Assembly: GCA_000434535.1 (NCBI GenBank)
Contig: FR878680.1
Coordinates: 5,618-17,703, forward strand
Reading direction: 5' to 3'
DNA length: 12,086 nt
DNA from: Collinsella sp. CAG:166
GTDB lineage: Bacteria; Actinomycetota; Coriobacteriia; Coriobacteriales; Coriobacteriaceae
Shown one piece after another: positions 1 to 5,566 of this stretch. Position 1 is the stretch's first letter. Each line of letters begins with the position of its first letter. Position numbers and translations under genes: made by a program. A model generated the notes under the pieces. The model made no database searches, had not been told where the DNA came from, and worked only from the letters and a program-made list of their open reading frames with translations.

Positions 1-69
1 ACCGGCGAGGATGCCGAAGCAATCGCGCAGGCCGCTTGGGAAAATGCCCGCAAACTTTTTCAAAAATAG
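1..69 (+). CDS. C-terminal end of a gene, possibly TatD-family metal-dependent hydrolase
   Basis: Frame 1 is open from the first base and stops with TAG at 67-69, giving 23 codons and 22 residues that end AWENARKLFQK. A terminal helix of the type xxENAxRLF is common at the C-terminus of TatD/YcfH metal-dependent nucleases (a TIM-barrel fold), which is the basis for the tentative call. No catalytic residues lie inside the window. The gene ends 43 bp before tRNA-Leu and the tRNA has its own promoter, so the two are probably transcribed separately. That a gene ends here is fairly sure; the family name is a guess from very little sequence. Confidence 0.45.
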   Translation, partial: TGEDAEAIAQAAWENARKLFQK

Positions 70-72
70 TTC

Positions 73-101
73 TTGCGTTCGCGGTGGCGCTCCGTTATTC
101 T
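73..101 (+). promoter_or_regulatory. sigma-70-type promoter of tRNA-Leu
   Basis: TTGCGT (73-78) and TATTCT (96-101) are separated by 17 bp. The -10 ends 11 bp before the tRNA 5' end at 113, which suits a very short leader. The same geometry is seen before the tRNA-Arg and tRNA-Ser genes in this window, and this supports the call. Confidence 0.6.
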
Positions 102-112
102 AATTCCTGCAC

Positions 113-199
113 GCGGGCGTGGCGGAATTGGCAGACGCGTACGGTTCAGGTCCGTATGGGGGCAACCCCATGAAGGTTCAAGTCCTTTCGCCCGCACCA
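113..199 (+). tRNA. tRNA-Leu (anticodon CAG)
   Basis: Acceptor strands GCGGGCG (113-119) and CGCCCGC (189-195) pair perfectly over 7 bp. The anticodon stem TACGG/CCGTA encloses the loop TTCAGGT, giving anticodon CAG, which reads CUG leucine codons. The long variable arm (a GGGG/CCCC hairpin) marks it as a class II tRNA, as leucine tRNAs are. The T-loop is TTCAAGT, and the discriminator A plus CCA (197-199) is encoded in the DNA. It is 87 nt long. It is a single gene between its own promoter and terminator. Confidence 0.97.
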
Positions 200-210
200 T
201 TGATTGAAAG

Positions 211-236
211 AGCTCCCAGCAATGGGAGCTTTTTTG
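211..236 (+). terminator. rho-independent terminator of tRNA-Leu
   Basis: An 8-bp stem AGCTCCCA/TGGGAGCT (211-218 with 223-230) with a GCAA tetraloop is followed by a run of T. It begins 11 nt after the tRNA CCA end, so it most likely ends the tRNA-Leu transcript. Confidence 0.9.
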
Positions 237-289
237 TTATGGGCCGTTTTGGCAGATTTGACATATCGATTTCGCGCGGTAGATGTCCC

Positions 290-510
290 TGTGGTCAAAA
301 AGTGGCAAATATGAGTACTGACATGAAAATAGAGACATTTCATGAAGCTATTTTTGCTCATTTTGCGCAACAGATGTACGCTAATTTGGCTCAACCTTGA
401 GACAAAATGAAGTAATTTCGATAGACCTCGGGTTCAACGAGGCGATTTTGACCCAAATACGCTGTTACTAAACTGGTAACAGTACTCATATTTGGCCTTT
501 TTTGACCACG
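290..510. repeat. 221-bp element bounded by 31-bp imperfect inverted repeats (MITE-like)
   Basis: The left arm (290-320, beginning TGTGGTCAAAAAG) and the reverse complement of the right arm (480-510, ending TTTTTTGACCACG) match at 27 of 31 positions. The interior contains smaller hairpins: CATGAAA/TTTCATG (322-328 with 338-344), CCTCG/CGAGG near 426-442, and CTGTTAC/GTAACAG (462-468 with 476-482). A possible 25-codon frame from an ATG near 324 to 400 has no ribosome-binding site. The interval 237-586 otherwise holds no gene that I can support. The layout resembles a non-autonomous transposable element or a dispersed intergenic repeat. No transposase is nearby and I see no clear target-site duplication, so the type is an inference. 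Confidence 0.6.
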
Positions 511-586
511 GGTCCTCTTGTTGGTGTCACACAGCTGCTTCGTGCGGGTATCCTAATGCCAACGTGTGCCTATCAGAGGAGAGACC

Positions 587-1525
587 ATGCTGTTGTCCGG
601 TATCATCGCTGCCCTTACCAGCCTTTTGATTCCCATCATCATTCTGTTGCTGCTGCTTCCCAACGCCTGCTACGTCGTTGAACAGCAGCATGCCGTGATC
701 ATCGAGCGTCTGGGCAAGTTTAACCGCATCGTCAACGCGGGCTTCCACATGAAGGTGCCCGTGATCGACCGCAAGGCCGCCACGGTGAGTCTGCGAACCA
801 TGAAAAACGGTTTTGGCATCGACGTTAAGACCCAGGACAACGTGACCATCGGCCTTGAGGTCTCTGCTCAGTACCACGTGAGCTATGACATGGGCGCCGG
901 CCCGGCAGATTCGGGCATCTACAAGAGCTACTATATGCTGCAGGAGCCCGTCGACCAGATGCGTGACTTCATCACCGACGCCCTGCGCTCTTCGATTCCC
1001 GTCTACACACTCGATGAGGTCTTTGCCAAGAAGGATGACATCGCCAAGGATGTCAACGCTACCGTTTCCGAGCAGATGGCCGCCTACGGCTTCACCCTCG
1101 TGTCGACGCTCATCACCAAAATCGCACTGCCGACCGAGGTCGAGAACTCCATGAACGACATCAACGCCGCCCAGCGCAAGCGCGCTGCGGCACAGGAGCT
1201 CGCCGAGGCAGACCGTATCAAGCGCGTCACCGAGGCGACCGCCGAGGCCGAGGCTATGGAAAAGGCGGGCGAGGGCATCGCCAACCAGCGCAAGGCCATT
1301 GCGCTGGGTATCAAAGATTCGCTCGAGATCATCCAGGAGACGGGTGTCGGCAATGACGAGGCCAACCAACTGTTCATGTTTACGCAGTGGTCCGAGATGA
1401 TGACGGAGTTCGCTCGCACGGGTAAAACCTCGACGGTCGTGCTGCCGAGCGACTTTTCGCAGTCGGCCTCTATGTTCGAGCAGATGCTGGCTGCCGGTAA
1501 GGTTCAGAACGAGTCAAAGGAGTAG
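587..1525 (+). CDS. SPFH/band 7 (stomatin/paraslipin-like) membrane protein
   Basis: The product has 312 residues. Residues 2-24 form one N-terminal membrane segment very rich in I and L, followed by the typical EQQHAVIIERLGKF entry into the band 7 domain (about 28-190). A long charged Ala/Glu/Arg-rich helix (about 175-240) then matches the coiled-coil region of stomatin, QmcA and HflK/C proteins, and near the C-terminus is TSTVVLPSD, like the VLPSD of paraslipins. Such proteins oligomerise at the membrane and often scaffold proteases or lipid domains; the exact role here is unknown. The ATG at 587 was chosen over an in-frame ATG at 566 because AGAGGAGAGA (575-584) lies just before it and the membrane segment then starts at the N-terminus. 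No NfeD-type partner gene is adjacent. The stop is 6 bp before rlmH, which suggests co-transcription. Confidence 0.9.
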   Translation: MLLSGIIAALTSLLIPIIILLLLLPNACYVVEQQHAVIIERLGKFNRIVNAGFHMKVPVIDRKAATVSLRTMKNGFGIDVKTQDNVTIGLEVSAQYHVSYDMGAGPADSGIYKSYYMLQEPVDQMRDFITDALRSSIPVYTLDEVFAKKDDIAKDVNATVSEQMAAYGFTLVSTLITKIALPTEVENSMNDINAAQRKRAAAQELAEADRIKRVTEATAEAEAMEKAGEGIANQRKAIALGIKDSLEIIQETGVGNDEANQLFMFTQWSEMMTEFARTGKTSTVVLPSDFSQSASMFEQMLAAGKVQNESKE

Positions 1526-1531
1526 GCACGC

Positions 1532-2002
1532 GTGAAATACACCGTCGTTTGTGTTGGCAAGCTCAAAGAGCGCTTTTGGAAGGACGCGTGCGCTGAGTAC
1601 ACCAAGCGCCTAGGCGCCTATGCCAAGGTGGATATCCGCGAGGTGGCCGATATTGACCCGGCCAAGGCGGGCGGCGTGGATGCCGCACGCGACAAGGAGG
1701 GGGCGGCGATTCTTGCTGCCTTGCCGTCTCGAGCGCATGTGATCCTGCTGGCTATCGAGGGCAAGGAGCGTTCGAGTGAGGAGCTCTCGGCGAGGCTCGA
1801 CGATCTTATGCTGCGAGGCAGCAGCGATATCGCCTTTGTGATTGGCGGATCGGACGGCGTGAGCGATGACGTGCGCGCACGAGCCGACGAGATGCTCAGC
1901 TTTGGACGCATTACCTTGCCGCATAACTTGGCGCGTGTGGTGCTGCTAGAGCAGATTTACCGTGCCTGCAAGATCAGCCGTGGCGAGCCGTATCACAAAT
2001 AG
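1532..2002 (+). CDS. rlmH: 23S rRNA (pseudouridine1915-N3)-methyltransferase RlmH
   Basis: The protein has 156 residues, the usual RlmH length. RlmH uses S-adenosylmethionine to methylate N3 of pseudouridine 1915 in helix 69 of 23S rRNA and works as a SPOUT-fold dimer on assembled 70S ribosomes. Recognisable features are the N-terminus VVCVGKLKERFWKDACAEY, the strand HVILLAIEGKERSSEE (about 70-85), the glycine-rich SAM loop FVIGGSDGVSD (about 102-112), and the C-terminal knot LARVVLLEQIYRACKISRGEPYHK, ending in the diagnostic RG.PYHK. The start is GTG; its Shine-Dalgarno AAGGAG lies inside the last codons of the SPFH gene 6 bp upstream, so translation of the two is probably coupled. Confidence 0.97.
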   Translation: MKYTVVCVGKLKERFWKDACAEYTKRLGAYAKVDIREVADIDPAKAGGVDAARDKEGAAILAALPSRAHVILLAIEGKERSSEELSARLDDLMLRGSSDIAFVIGGSDGVSDDVRARADEMLSFGRITLPHNLARVVLLEQIYRACKISRGEPYHK

Positions 2003-2075
2003 GTCGGCAATACGAAACAATGGCGTGGGACAATACCTTTCGTTTTGAGGAATGTGTCTGAAAGGACTATGAGAT

Positions 2076-2846
2076 ATGAAGATTGGATTTGTCGGTTTTG
2101 GCAATATGGCGAGCGCTATGGCCGATGGCTGGATCGCTGCCGGTGTAGCTGCGAGCGACATGTGCGCCTGCGCGGGTCGCTACGACGCACTGGTTGAGCG
2201 CTGCGAGGCGCGCGGCATGGTCGCCTGCCACGATGCCGCCGAGGTTGTCGCCGCATCCGATATCGTGGTCGCTGCGGTCAAACCGTACATGATCGAGAAG
2301 GTATTCGCCCCGCTCAAGGATGCTCTTGCCAAAAAGGTCGTTCTGTCGGTTGCCTGGACCTGGGACAGTGCCAAGTGGGAGCAGGTCCTGCCGGGCGTCG
2401 CGCATATCTCGACGGTGCCCAACACACCGGTTTCGGTGGGCGAGGGCGTCATCGCTTGCGAGAAGGCTTCCACGCTTAGTGATGAGCAGAGCGCCGTGGT
2501 GCTTGATCTGCTTGGCAAGATCGGTGCGGTGGTCGAGCTCGATACGAGCCTGCTGTTTGTGGGCGGCACGGTGGGTGGTTGCGCTCCGGCATTTGTCGCC
2601 ATGGCAATCGAGGCCCTGGGCGATGCAGCGGTCAAGCACGGTATCCCGCGTGCCGATGCCTATCGCATTGTGAGCCAGATGGTGCTAGGTACGGCAAAGC
2701 TGCAGCTTGCAACTGGTCAGCATCCTGCGGCGATGAAGGATGCCGTATGCTCGCCCGGTGGCGCCACCATCAAGGGCGTCATCGCGCTCGAGGATGCCGG
2801 CATGCGCAGTGCCCTGGTCAAGGCAATCGACGCAACTCTCCAGTAA
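2076..2846 (+). CDS. proC: pyrroline-5-carboxylate reductase ProC
   Basis: This 256-residue protein should carry out the last step of proline synthesis, NAD(P)H-dependent reduction of pyrroline-5-carboxylate. The N-terminal Rossmann motif is GFVGFGNM (residues 4-11), followed by AAVKP (about 66-70), VPNTPVSVGEG (about 112-122), and the C-terminal substrate/dimer helix motif CSPGGATIKGVIALEDAGMR, which keeps the threonine of SPGG(A/T)TI. One oddity: the stretch after strand 5, usually AAG(V/I), reads SVAWTWDSAKW. The start follows AAAGGA (2061-2066). The gene lies 73 bp after rlmH, in the same direction; it could be read from the upstream promoter or its own. A weak hairpin-plus-T segment follows the stop. 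Confidence 0.93.
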   Translation: MKIGFVGFGNMASAMADGWIAAGVAASDMCACAGRYDALVERCEARGMVACHDAAEVVAASDIVVAAVKPYMIEKVFAPLKDALAKKVVLSVAWTWDSAKWEQVLPGVAHISTVPNTPVSVGEGVIACEKASTLSDEQSAVVLDLLGKIGAVVELDTSLLFVGGTVGGCAPAFVAMAIEALGDAAVKHGIPRADAYRIVSQMVLGTAKLQLATGQHPAAMKDAVCSPGGATIKGVIALEDAGMRSALVKAIDATLQ

Positions 2847-2977
2847 AACCGACCAAAAAAGACAGGTTTTTTGACGGGTATTTCCTGCGGTTTTGCCCTT
2901 TTAGCGAAAAGCGCCCCGCAACCGGATCGTTACCGGTTGCGGGGCGCTTGCGTTTGCCCAGATAAAACCGACCAAAA
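2844..2977. repeat. 15-bp direct repeats flanking the proC / small-gene convergence
   Basis: The same 15-bp sequence TAAAACCGACCAAAA occurs at 2844-2858 (overlapping the proC stop) and at 2963-2977, on either side of the large palindrome at 2909-2949. Each copy is the left side of a weak A-run/T-run hairpin (T runs at 2867-2872 and 2990-2994). They may be the terminators of the two convergent genes, duplicated or independently shaped. Confidence 0.5.
2909..2949. terminator. perfect 17-bp hairpin, probable bidirectional terminator
   Basis: Positions 2909-2925 (AAGCGCCCCGCAACCGG) are the exact reverse complement of 2933-2949, with a 7-nt loop between them. It sits between the convergent ends of proC and the small membrane-protein gene. 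On the minus strand the hairpin is followed by TTTTCGCTAAAA; on the plus strand by a weaker T-containing stretch. This makes a two-way terminator the simplest reading; an extragenic palindrome of a dispersed family is the alternative. Confidence 0.7.
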
Positions 2978-3000
2978 TAAACCTGGCCCTTTTTGGCAGG

Positions 3001-3174
3001 TTAGTCCCAGAAGCTGTCTTCCTCATCCTCGGACTTGGGCCCGCGGTCGACGTACATCTTATGGGTGCGCTTCTCCATTACAAAGGCAAGAATCGCAAAT
3101 AACAGGATGCCGCCGGCGAAAAGGATGGCAAAACCGGTGCGGGTGCCAAACAAAAAGGAAAAAACTGCGTCCAT
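3001..3174 (-). CDS. small single-pass membrane protein of unknown function (57 aa)
   Basis: On the minus strand an ATG at 3174 opens a 57-residue frame ending with TAA at 3001-3003. The protein starts MDAVFSFLFGTRTGFAILFA, has one membrane helix (about residues 14-33, rich in F, I, L, A and G), then a basic segment EKRTHKMYVDRG and an acidic tail with SEDEEDSFWD at the C-terminus. This pattern suggests an inner-membrane anchor with a charged cytoplasmic tail. AGAAGG lies 6 nt before the start. Coding is supported by the ribosome-binding site, the sensible hydrophobic-then-charged layout, a terminator-like hairpin beyond its end and its divergent position from serS. I do not recognise a named family; it may be a small lineage-specific coriobacterial protein. 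Confidence 0.75.
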   Translation of the reverse strand: MDAVFSFLFGTRTGFAILFAGGILLFAILAFVMEKRTHKMYVDRGPKSEDEEDSFWD

Positions 3175-3198
3175 TGGGTGCCTTCTTGCGTAGTTGAG

Positions 3199-3228
3199 TT
3201 GGGTCGTAAACGCTCATAAGTATATACT
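3199..3228 (+). promoter_or_regulatory. probable serS promoter
   Basis: TTGGGT (3199-3204) and TATACT (3223-3228) are 18 bp apart, giving a leader of about 50 nt before the serS start. The leader is too short for a T-box riboswitch, so serS here does not appear to be T-box controlled. The small gene on the other strand must be driven from the same 111-bp interval. Confidence 0.45.
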
Positions 3229-3256
3229 TGCCCATACATGTACAAGGTTGCAACCT
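3218..3256. promoter_or_regulatory. two perfect 12-bp palindromes in a divergent promoter region
   Basis: AAGTATATACTT (3218-3229) and AGGTTGCAACCT (3245-3256) are both perfect 12-bp palindromes with centres 27 bp apart; the 8-bp palindrome TACATGTA (3235-3242) lies between them. The first overlaps the putative -10 of serS; the second lies in its leader. They are plausible operators for a dimeric regulator acting on serS, the small membrane-protein gene or both. The binding protein is unknown. Confidence 0.4.
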
Positions 3257-3285
3257 AAATGGAATGTATATCGCCGGAGGATCTA

Positions 3286-4569
3286 ATGCTTGATATCAAG
3301 TTTGTTCGCGAGAACCCCGATGCCATCGATGTCGCCATGGCTAACCGCCAGACGTCTTGGGATCGCGAGAAGTTCTTTGAGCTCGACGACGAGCGCCGTG
3401 CCGTCATCACCGAGGTCGAGGAGCTCCAGGCTACGCGCAATGCCGAGTCCAAGAAGATCGGCGCCCTGATGAAGGAGGGCAAGAAGGACGAGGCCGAGGC
3501 CGCCAAGGAGGCCGTGCGCGCCGTCAACGAGAAGATTGACGGTCTGGCCGAGCGTCGTACCGCCCTCGAGCAGGAGCAGTACGACTTCATGGCTCACCTG
3601 CCCAACATTCCTTGCGAGGCCACGCCGTACGGTAAGGACGAGGACGAGAACATCGAGCGTCGCCGCTGGGGCACCCCGCGCGAGTTCGACTTCGACTTTA
3701 AGCCGCACTGGGATCTGGGCACCGATCTGGACATCCTCGACTTCGAGCGTGGCAACAAGCTCTCCGGCAGCCGCTTTACCGTTCTCGGTGGCGCCGGCGC
3801 CCGCCTGGAGCGCGCCCTCATCAACTTCTTCCTCGATACGCACACCAGCCGTGGTTTTAAGGAGTGGTGGCCGCCCATCGTCGTCAAGCGTCAGACCATG
3901 TTTGGCACGGGTCAGCTGCCCAAGTTCGAGGACGACGCCTATCACGTCTCGGGCGACAACTTCCTGATCCCCACCGCCGAGGTTGTGCTTACCAACCTGC
4001 ACGCCGGCGAGGTCCTCGATGCCGACACTCTGCCGCGTCGCTACACCGCCTTCACCCCCTGCTTCCGCGAGGAGGCCGGTTCCGCCGGTCGCGACACCCG
4101 CGGCATCATCCGTCAGCACGAGTTCGACAAGGTCGAGATGGTCAAGTTCGCTAAGCCGGAGGAGTCCGACGATGAGCTCGAGAGCATGACCGCCGAGGCC
4201 GAGTACCTGCTGCAGCAGCTGGGCCTTCCGTATCGCGTGATTAGCCTGTGCACCGGCGACTTGGGCTTCTCTGCCCGTCAGACCTACGACGTTGAGGTCT
4301 GGCTGCCGAGCTACAACGCCTACAAGGAGATTAGCTCCTGCTCCAACTGCGGTGACTTCCAGGCTCGCCGCGCCAACATCAAGTATCGCGACCCCGAGAA
4401 CTTCAAGGGTTCGCGCTACCTGCACACGCTCAACGGTTCCGGCCTGCCGGCCGGCCGCACCATGGCTGCCATTCTGGAGAACTACCAGAACGCCGACGGC
4501 ACCATCACGATCCCCGAGGTTCTGCGTCCTTACATGGGCGGTCTCGAGAAGATCGAGCCGGTCGCGTAA
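3286..4569 (+). CDS. serS: serine--tRNA ligase SerS
   Basis: The 427-residue enzyme is of normal SerRS length and charges tRNA-Ser with serine in the cytoplasm. The N-terminus MLDIKFVRENPD is the standard SerRS start, and a long charged antiparallel coiled coil (about 30-100) is the arm that grips the tRNA-Ser variable stem. The class II core shows the serine-binding TAE motif (T230-E232), motif 2 FTPCFREEAGSAGRDTRG (256-272) and motif 3 NGSGLPAGRTMAAILEN near the C-terminus. Two in-frame ATGs lie close together; 3286 was chosen because GGAGG (3276-3280) precedes it directly and the family alignment begins there. It is monocistronic, ending in a good terminator. Its substrate tRNA-Ser(GCT) lies about 4 kb downstream. 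Confidence 0.97.
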   Translation: MLDIKFVRENPDAIDVAMANRQTSWDREKFFELDDERRAVITEVEELQATRNAESKKIGALMKEGKKDEAEAAKEAVRAVNEKIDGLAERRTALEQEQYDFMAHLPNIPCEATPYGKDEDENIERRRWGTPREFDFDFKPHWDLGTDLDILDFERGNKLSGSRFTVLGGAGARLERALINFFLDTHTSRGFKEWWPPIVVKRQTMFGTGQLPKFEDDAYHVSGDNFLIPTAEVVLTNLHAGEVLDADTLPRRYTAFTPCFREEAGSAGRDTRGIIRQHEFDKVEMVKFAKPEESDDELESMTAEAEYLLQQLGLPYRVISLCTGDLGFSARQTYDVEVWLPSYNAYKEISSCSNCGDFQARRANIKYRDPENFKGSRYLHTLNGSGLPAGRTMAAILENYQNADGTITIPEVLRPYMGGLEKIEPVA

Positions 4570-4592
4570 CTTGGCTGCATAGGGGATATGCA

Positions 4593-4620
4593 AGGGCGCT
4601 CCTTCGGGGGCGCCCTATTT
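4593..4620 (+). terminator. serS terminator with UUCG tetraloop
   Basis: A 10-bp stem AGGGCGCTCC/GGGGCGCCCT (4593-4602 with 4607-4616, one G-T pair) is closed by a TTCG tetraloop and followed by ATTT. The stem is very stable but the U tract is short. It lies 24 bp after the serS stop. Confidence 0.8.
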
Positions 4621-4669
4621 CGTGCGCAGGTCCATATCATGCCGTGCGGACAGCTCAATAGAAAACACA

Positions 4670-4709
4670 CGAACAACTGTTCTGTATACAGCTATCTACC
4701 TGTTATGCT
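4670..4709 (+). promoter_or_regulatory. SOS-box-like operator overlapping an extended -10 promoter
   Basis: CGAACAACTGTTCT (4670-4683) has the GAAC-N4-GTTC core of the Gram-positive/actinobacterial LexA box (consensus CGAAC-N4-GTTCG). It lies just upstream of an extended -10, TGTTATGCT (4701-4709), so it covers the place a -35 would occupy, a common site for a repressor. A 10-bp palindrome CTGTATACAG (4682-4691) overlaps its right end. The downstream gene starts at 4743 after AAAGGGG (4732-4738). The operator call rests on motif match and position alone. Confidence 0.5.
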
Positions 4710-4742
4710 TTTGCTAAATAAGAGCGAGAGAAAGGGGACGCG

Positions 4743-5120
4743 ATGGAGCTGTTTGATGATCGGGTGGTTTTGTTTGAGAGCGACGAGGGTGGGGAGTACC
4801 TGCTTGTAACGTGTGAGCCGTCTGGCATGGGTGGCCTGGTGGTTCGACAGACGAGTGAGGGTCCGTTGACACAATGGTGTTTTGAGGAGTCGCCGCATGT
4901 GGTCGAGACCTTTGTGACGCACGTGGGGCTTGTGGCGCTGGAGCACTTCTATGGAGTTGGGACTTCCAACCAGGTCGCGCGCATGCTGAGCATCTCGTTT
5001 GCCGATTATGATTGTGCCCAGCGGGTGAGATCGCTCCTGAGGGAACTTGATGCCAAGTTTGACGTGATCGAAAAGCCAATCGATCGTACGGGGAACGGCG
5101 GTATATGCGGAGCAGCATGA
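4743..5120 (+). CDS. protein of unknown function (125 aa)
   Basis: I do not recognise this protein. It begins MELFDDRVVLFESDEGGEYL and appears to be a small cytoplasmic alpha/beta protein: strands at about 7-12, 19-25 and 31-36, then helical segments around 50-70 and 85-112. There is no signal peptide and no membrane helix. It is acidic in the first part, and the last residues (DRTGNGGICGAA) look unstructured. The start is supported by AAAGGGG 4 nt upstream and by a promoter at 4701-4709. A possible LexA-type operator in that promoter suggests that it is induced by DNA damage. It is a single gene, followed 77 bp later by tRNA-Arg. Codon use matches its neighbours. Confidence 0.75.
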   Translation: MELFDDRVVLFESDEGGEYLLVTCEPSGMGGLVVRQTSEGPLTQWCFEESPHVVETFVTHVGLVALEHFYGVGTSNQVARMLSISFADYDCAQRVRSLLRELDAKFDVIEKPIDRTGNGGICGAA

Positions 5121-5156
5121 CAAAACTGCGTTTCACAAAAAAGTTTGAGATTGAGC

Positions 5157-5186
5157 TTGACTCCAATAAGATAAAGTGGTTTTATA
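5157..5186 (+). promoter_or_regulatory. promoter of tRNA-Arg copy 1
   Basis: TTGACT (5157-5162) and TTTATA (5181-5186) are 18 bp apart, with the -10 ending 11 bp before the tRNA. It shares the TTGAC -35 core with copies 2 and 3 but has a poorer -10. Confidence 0.5.
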
Positions 5187-5197
5187 TGTCTTGCGCT

Positions 5198-5274
5198 GCG
5201 GCGTTACCTCAGCTGGATAGAGGGTCTGACTACGAATCAGAACGTCATAGGTTCGAATCCTATACGCCGCACCA
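5198..5274 (+). tRNA. tRNA-Arg (anticodon ACG), copy 1
   Basis: The acceptor stem GCGGCGT/ACGCCGC is perfect (5198-5204 with 5264-5270). The anticodon stem TCTGA/TCAGA encloses loop CTACGAA with anticodon ACG, whose A34 is expected to be converted to inosine by TadA to read CGU, CGC and CGA. The T-loop TTCGAAT and encoded CCA are present. It is 77 nt and identical to the two copies downstream. Confidence 0.97.
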
Positions 5275-5284
5275 ATCGAACTTG

Positions 5285-5313
5285 AAGCCTCCGGCAACGG
5301 GGGCTTTTCTTTT
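5285..5313 (+). terminator. terminator of tRNA-Arg copy 1
   Basis: The 9-bp stem AAGCCTCCG/CGGGGGCTT (one T-G pair) with a GCAA loop is followed by TTTTCTTTT. It starts 11 nt after the CCA end. Confidence 0.88.
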
Positions 5314-5328
5314 ACGCCGGCACCGCAC

Positions 5329-5350
5329 GGATTCGAACCTCGGTCGAGGT
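5329..5350. repeat. reversed T-arm core after tRNA-Arg copy 1
   Basis: GGATTCGAACCT (5329-5340) is the exact reverse complement of the T-arm segment AGGTTCGAATCC of tRNA-Arg and starts 54 nt after its CCA. It continues as CGGTCGAGGTGCGAGC, which resembles the sequence after copy 2 before the two diverge. It appears to be a truncated member of the tRNA-linked repeat best seen after tRNA-Ser. Confidence 0.65.
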
Positions 5351-5396
5351 GCGAGCATCTTAATCATCACTTCGTAAAATTTTTCCAAATTGTCGC

Positions 5397-5425
5397 TTGA
5401 CCCATCGAGGGGTCACGTGCATAAT
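5397..5425 (+). promoter_or_regulatory. promoter of tRNA-Arg copy 2
   Basis: TTGACC (5397-5402), 17-bp spacer, CATAAT (5420-5425), ending 12 bp before the tRNA. The hexamers, the spacing and the flanking GTG..AAT bases are shared with copy 3. Confidence 0.8.
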
Positions 5426-5437
5426 AATTCGTGCGTT

Positions 5438-5514
5438 GCGGCGTTACCTCAGCTGGATAGAGGGTCTGACTACGAATCAGAACGTCATAGGTTCGAATCC
5501 TATACGCCGCACCA
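5438..5514 (+). tRNA. tRNA-Arg (anticodon ACG), copy 2
   Basis: It is identical over all 77 nt to the copy at 5198, including the encoded CCA, and starts 240 bp after it. It has its own promoter and terminator, so it is a separate transcription unit rather than part of a polycistronic tRNA transcript. Confidence 0.97.
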
Positions 5515-5524
5515 ATTGAGTTTT

Positions 5525-5553
5525 AAGCCTCCGGAAACGGGGGCTTTTCCTTT
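5525..5553 (+). terminator. terminator of tRNA-Arg copy 2
   Basis: The same 9-bp AAGCCTCCG/CGGGGGCTT stem as after copy 1, here with a GAAA loop, followed by TTTTCCTTT. Confidence 0.88.
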
Positions 5554-5566
5554 ACGGGGGCATTGC

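Noticed and set aside
310..400. Short peptide frame inside the inverted-repeat element
   Set aside because: There is no ribosome-binding site before either ATG, and the DNA is explained by the repeat structure.
527..1369. Long open frame on the minus strand opposite the SPFH gene
   Set aside because: It has no family resemblance, and the plus-strand frame has clear domain structure and a ribosome-binding site. Long antisense frames are common in GC-rich coding DNA.
3175..3285. T-box riboswitch upstream of serS
   Set aside because: The interval is too short, and neither the T-box core sequence nor a leader terminator is present.
3283..4593. 436-codon open frame on the minus strand opposite serS
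   Set aside because: It mirrors serS almost exactly, gives a low-complexity Leu/Val/Gly-rich product and has no ribosome-binding site. It is a by-product of GC-rich codon use.
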